DNA from: Candidatus Methanoplasma sp.
GTDB taxonomy: Archaea > Thermoplasmatota > Thermoplasmata > Methanomassiliicoccales > Methanomethylophilaceae
Length of the DNA: 7,375 bases
Direction: 5' to 3'
Assembly (NCBI GenBank): GCA_031271555.1
Contig: JAISVN010000154.1
Span: 1-7,375, forward strand
Below, one piece after another: positions 5,561 through 7,375 of this stretch. The notes below the pieces were generated by a model, which saw only the letters and a list, made by a program, of their open reading frames with translations, did not search any database and had not been told where the DNA came from. Made by a program: the position numbers and the translations under genes. Within the stretch, counting starts at the first letter, position 1. The number at the start of each line of letters is the position of its first letter.

Positions 5561-5565
5561 AAGAA

Positions 5566-6891
5566 ATGAACGCAAAAATAATTGCTTTGATTGTAACGGC
5601 TGTCATTGTCGTTGCCGGTGTGGGAGTATTCTTCCTATACGGTGGCGATAAATCCGGTCCTGTCAGCGTAGACGCCTCCCTATCGATAATGGGGAATGCG
5701 GACGAGAATGCGACAATAGATTCTGACGATCTAAATATAATAAACGATATAATATCCGGTGATAAGGCTTTCTCGGATTACCCTCTTGCAGATGTAAACA
5801 ACGACAAGAAAGTAGATTCTTCGGACGCTACTGCTATGCAAAAGATGATAGGCCGCGAACCAATGAAGATCTATGTAATGTGTCGCAACGCATCCGGCGA
5901 GGCATATCCTCAGGCGATCGACTATCCCCTTACCAAGACGGTAGTCGTAGGAACCAATCTGATATCGACCATCATACAGGTGGGTGCCGCAGAATATGTC
6001 AAAGGCTACACAAAGACAAACTACGGGGTGGCGCATGCGCCTGTGCTGGAAAACGCCAAAGGATTGAACGGAACAATGTTCGACCTGAATACCGATGACT
6101 CCAAAACAGCATTCAACAATCTGGATATAGCCGTAGGCGGACTGGATGCCGTAATAACAATGCCGTCCGCATCTTACCTCAGGACTTCGGAACAGTATAT
6201 TTCTGCCGCCGGGATACCAGTTCTGAGAATAGATTCATCGGACGGACTCGATGCTATCGGCGGCGCATTGACGTTAGGGTACATATTCGGAAAGAATACC
6301 GAAGAAACAGCTTTTAACTACGCCGAAAAAAGCTATGAGATCCTGAACTACATTACCGACAAGGTATCAGGCATAAAAGAATCTGAGAAAAAGACCTTCA
6401 TGGCCATAACCATGGGTTACTATATCTCCGAAACCGACTCTCCTTATACAGGCGTTTGTGCCTATTCAGGAGGCACAACCGTATCAACGCTTCAGGGAGA
6501 CGGTTCCGTGAAGATCGAAGAGGGCCAAGAGAACTACATGAACTGGAACCCGGACTACATAATAAGTTTCCGTACTTTGGACTACTCGATAAACTACACG
6601 GACATAACAACCGGAACCACGCTGACGCCTGCCCAGACATGGAACAACTACGCGAAGTACTTCTCAAACATGGGCGACTCATACAAGAACATGATCTACG
6701 TCAACTGCAGCATGCCAGTCATATACAGGATAGCCTACATCGCCGAGATATTCTACCCGGATCTGTTCGATGCAGGGTATGCTGACAAGGCACACCAGGA
6801 GTTCGTTGATGAGTTCATGGGATACCTTGGTGATTTCGATGTCACCAAAGATATGGCTTGTCTGATAACATACTCGGATGTGGTTTCTTAA
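5566..6891 (+). CDS. Dockerin-containing, membrane-anchored ABC solute-binding protein
   Basis: A 441-residue extracytoplasmic protein. Residues 5-25 are a hydrophobic N-terminal anchor without a lipobox, close in sequence to the anchor of the protein at 2037 (both MN-KI-AL). Residues 39-96 hold two dockerin type I-like Ca-binding repeats: N44-D46-N48-D52-D55 followed by LNIINDII, and D76-N78-D80-D84-D87 followed by ATAMQKMIG, spaced as in cellulosomal dockerins. From about residue 99 a class III binding fold begins: TKTVVVGTNLISTIIQVGAAEYVKGYTK, then LDAVITMPSASYLRTSEQYISAAGIPVLRIDSSDGLDAIGGALTLGYIFGK and a C-terminal lobe ending in an alpha-rich segment. The binding part (about 340 residues) is of normal size, so the dockerin is an addition. 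An ATPase gene follows after a GC hairpin. The call as a binding protein is good; the ligand and any cohesin partner are unknown. Confidence 0.86.
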   Translation: MNAKIIALIVTAVIVVAGVGVFFLYGGDKSGPVSVDASLSIMGNADENATIDSDDLNIINDIISGDKAFSDYPLADVNNDKKVDSSDATAMQKMIGREPMKIYVMCRNASGEAYPQAIDYPLTKTVVVGTNLISTIIQVGAAEYVKGYTKTNYGVAHAPVLENAKGLNGTMFDLNTDDSKTAFNNLDIAVGGLDAVITMPSASYLRTSEQYISAAGIPVLRIDSSDGLDAIGGALTLGYIFGKNTEETAFNYAEKSYEILNYITDKVSGIKESEKKTFMAITMGYYISETDSPYTGVCAYSGGTTVSTLQGDGSVKIEEGQENYMNWNPDYIISFRTLDYSINYTDITTGTTLTPAQTWNNYAKYFSNMGDSYKNMIYVNCSMPVIYRIAYIAEIFYPDLFDAGYADKAHQEFVDEFMGYLGDFDVTKDMACLITYSDVVS

Positions 6892-6893
6892 AC

Positions 6894-6905
6894 GGGGCCC
6901 TCCCC
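6894..6905 (+). repeat. GC hairpin after the second binding-protein gene
   Basis: GGGG (6894-6897) and CCCC (6902-6905) can pair around CCCT, starting two bases after the TAA. An AT-rich stretch with a short T run (about 6916-6920) follows. Like the hairpin at 3175-3190 it sits between a binding-protein gene and a transporter-subunit gene and may set their expression ratio; partial termination is possible because of the T run. Confidence 0.5.
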
Positions 6906-6937
6906 ACTTTATTTATTTTTAACTAGGAGATGTCTGG

Positions 6938-7375
6938 ATGAGGATAAGGGTAAAGGATATGGGGTTCGGTTATACGCAGAGCGTACCGATATTGAAAAAC
7001 ATAGATCTGGATATTTCCGGGAACAAACTTGTTTCCATAATAGGTCCAAACGGAGTGGGCAAATCCACATTCATACACTGTATCAACAAAATATTGAAAC
7101 CCACATCAGGAACGGTCGAGGTCAATGATAGGGATGTCGAAGGATATACACTCAAGGAGCTTTCCAAGATCATAGGATATGTTCCGTGTTCATCCAGCGA
7201 CACTTTCCCACTTTCTGTGGTCGATGCAGTCCTTTTGGGAAGAAGCCCGCACAGCAAATGGGGATCCTTGGACGAGGACCTGGCCAAGGTTCACAAGGTC
7301 CTGCAGCTGCTTGATATAGAGGAGCTCGCCATGCGGCCGTTCAACGAGATCTCTGCTGGGCAGCATCAGAAAGTC
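6938..7375 (+). CDS. ABC importer ATPase with atypical Q-loop, C-terminus cut by window edge
   Basis: The visible 146 residues are the first part of a FecE-like cytoplasmic ATPase. The ATG at 6938 has AGGAG (6925-6929) eight bases upstream; the ATG at 6930 is out of frame. Seen: KDMGFGYTQSVPILKNIDLDI (6-26), Walker A GPNGVGKST (36-44), SVVDAVLLGRSPHSKW (93-108) typical of the subgroup, and a signature reading EISAGQHQK (137-145). Two positions are unusual: the Q-loop reads GYVPC, with Cys84 where nearly all ABC ATPases have Gln, and the signature has Ala for the first Gly of LSGGQ. Walker B and the H-loop lie beyond the window. It follows the dockerin-type binding protein directly, so a permease must lie further on or elsewhere. 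It is clearly diverged from the ATPase at 4408 rather than a recent copy. Confidence 0.92.
   Translation, partial: MRIRVKDMGFGYTQSVPILKNIDLDISGNKLVSIIGPNGVGKSTFIHCINKILKPTSGTVEVNDRDVEGYTLKELSKIIGYVPCSSSDTFPLSVVDAVLLGRSPHSKWGSLDEDLAKVHKVLQLLDIEELAMRPFNEISAGQHQKV

Larger units (their letters stand above)
5227..5565 (+). other. Intergenic region between the two ABC cassettes (339 bases)
   Basis: No coding sequence or tRNA is supported. It contains a 13-bp-arm hairpin (5239-5276), an inverted repeat CCAAA-AA-TTTGG (5326-5337), a small stem with a T tract (5400-5421), a run of ten T (5447-5456), and the operator and TATA box of the second cassette (5492-5522). ATTTAACTGA occurs twice, at 5241-5250 (in the hairpin arm) and 5469-5478. 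The region is clearly richer in A and T than the genes on either side. The layout suggests termination of the first operon and a fresh promoter for the second. Confidence 0.7.

Noticed and set aside
6398..6785. ORFs of 94 and 109 codons in other frames of the second binding protein
   Set aside because: Their composition (rich in Arg, Ser, His and Leu) is typical of frame shadows, and the main frame is continuous with the expected fold.
1..7375. tRNA, rRNA, CRISPR array, insertion sequence or attachment site
   Set aside because: Nothing resembling cloverleaf genes, spaced repeats, transposase motifs or terminal inverted repeats was seen on either strand.
1..7375. Pyrrolysine-coding TAG within genes
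   Set aside because: No recognised gene needs read-through of TAG. The absence of TAG stops in five genes agrees with a Pyl-using lineage but is too small a sample to claim it.

Overview
The window looks archaeal and is most likely from a methanogen of the Thermoplasmatota, Methanomassiliicoccales-like. This is an inference. The intergenic regions carry TATA-box promoters with Shine-Dalgarno (SD) leaders. Both solute-binding proteins have an N-terminal membrane anchor and no bacterial lipobox, and one carries a dockerin-like domain. A glutamyl-tRNA reductase gene sits beside a precorrin-2 dehydrogenase gene, as expected in an organism making siroheme, cobamide or F430. Ile ATA and Arg AGA/AGG codons are common. 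The five visible stop codons are TAA or TGA, never TAG. No marker gene fixes the taxon.

Left part (1-1733, minus strand): a two-gene tetrapyrrole operon transcribed leftward. A precorrin-2 dehydrogenase-like gene (1119-1733) overlaps by 4 bases the GTG start of hemA (1-1122), whose C-terminus runs off the window. The middle spacer (1734-2036) is a divergent control region.

Centre (2037-5226, plus strand): a complete class III (FecBCDE/BtuFCD-like) ABC importer in the order membrane-anchored solute-binding protein, FecCD permease, ATPase. Permease and ATPase are coupled by an ATGA overlap. A 339-base spacer (5227-5565) holds a strong hairpin, two weak terminator candidates and a new promoter.

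Right part (5566-7375, plus strand): a second, diverged cassette. A solute-binding protein with two dockerin-type Ca-binding repeats at its N-terminus is followed directly by an ATPase with an unusual Q-loop and signature motif. That ATPase is truncated by the window edge, and any permease would lie beyond it.

The two cassettes appear to be controlled in parallel. Both promoters carry the identical 11-mer CATGTTGGATG inside a TTGG-N9-CCA dyad just upstream of a TTTATA box, and each TATA box starts exactly 50 bases before the start codon. A third TTGG-N9-CCA dyad beside a TATA-like box lies in the divergent spacer near the tetrapyrrole operon. Each solute-binding protein gene is followed by a short GC-rich hairpin. 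The simplest reading is a metal-chelate or tetrapyrrole/cobamide uptake regulon next to tetrapyrrole synthesis. The substrate cannot be read from the sequence.
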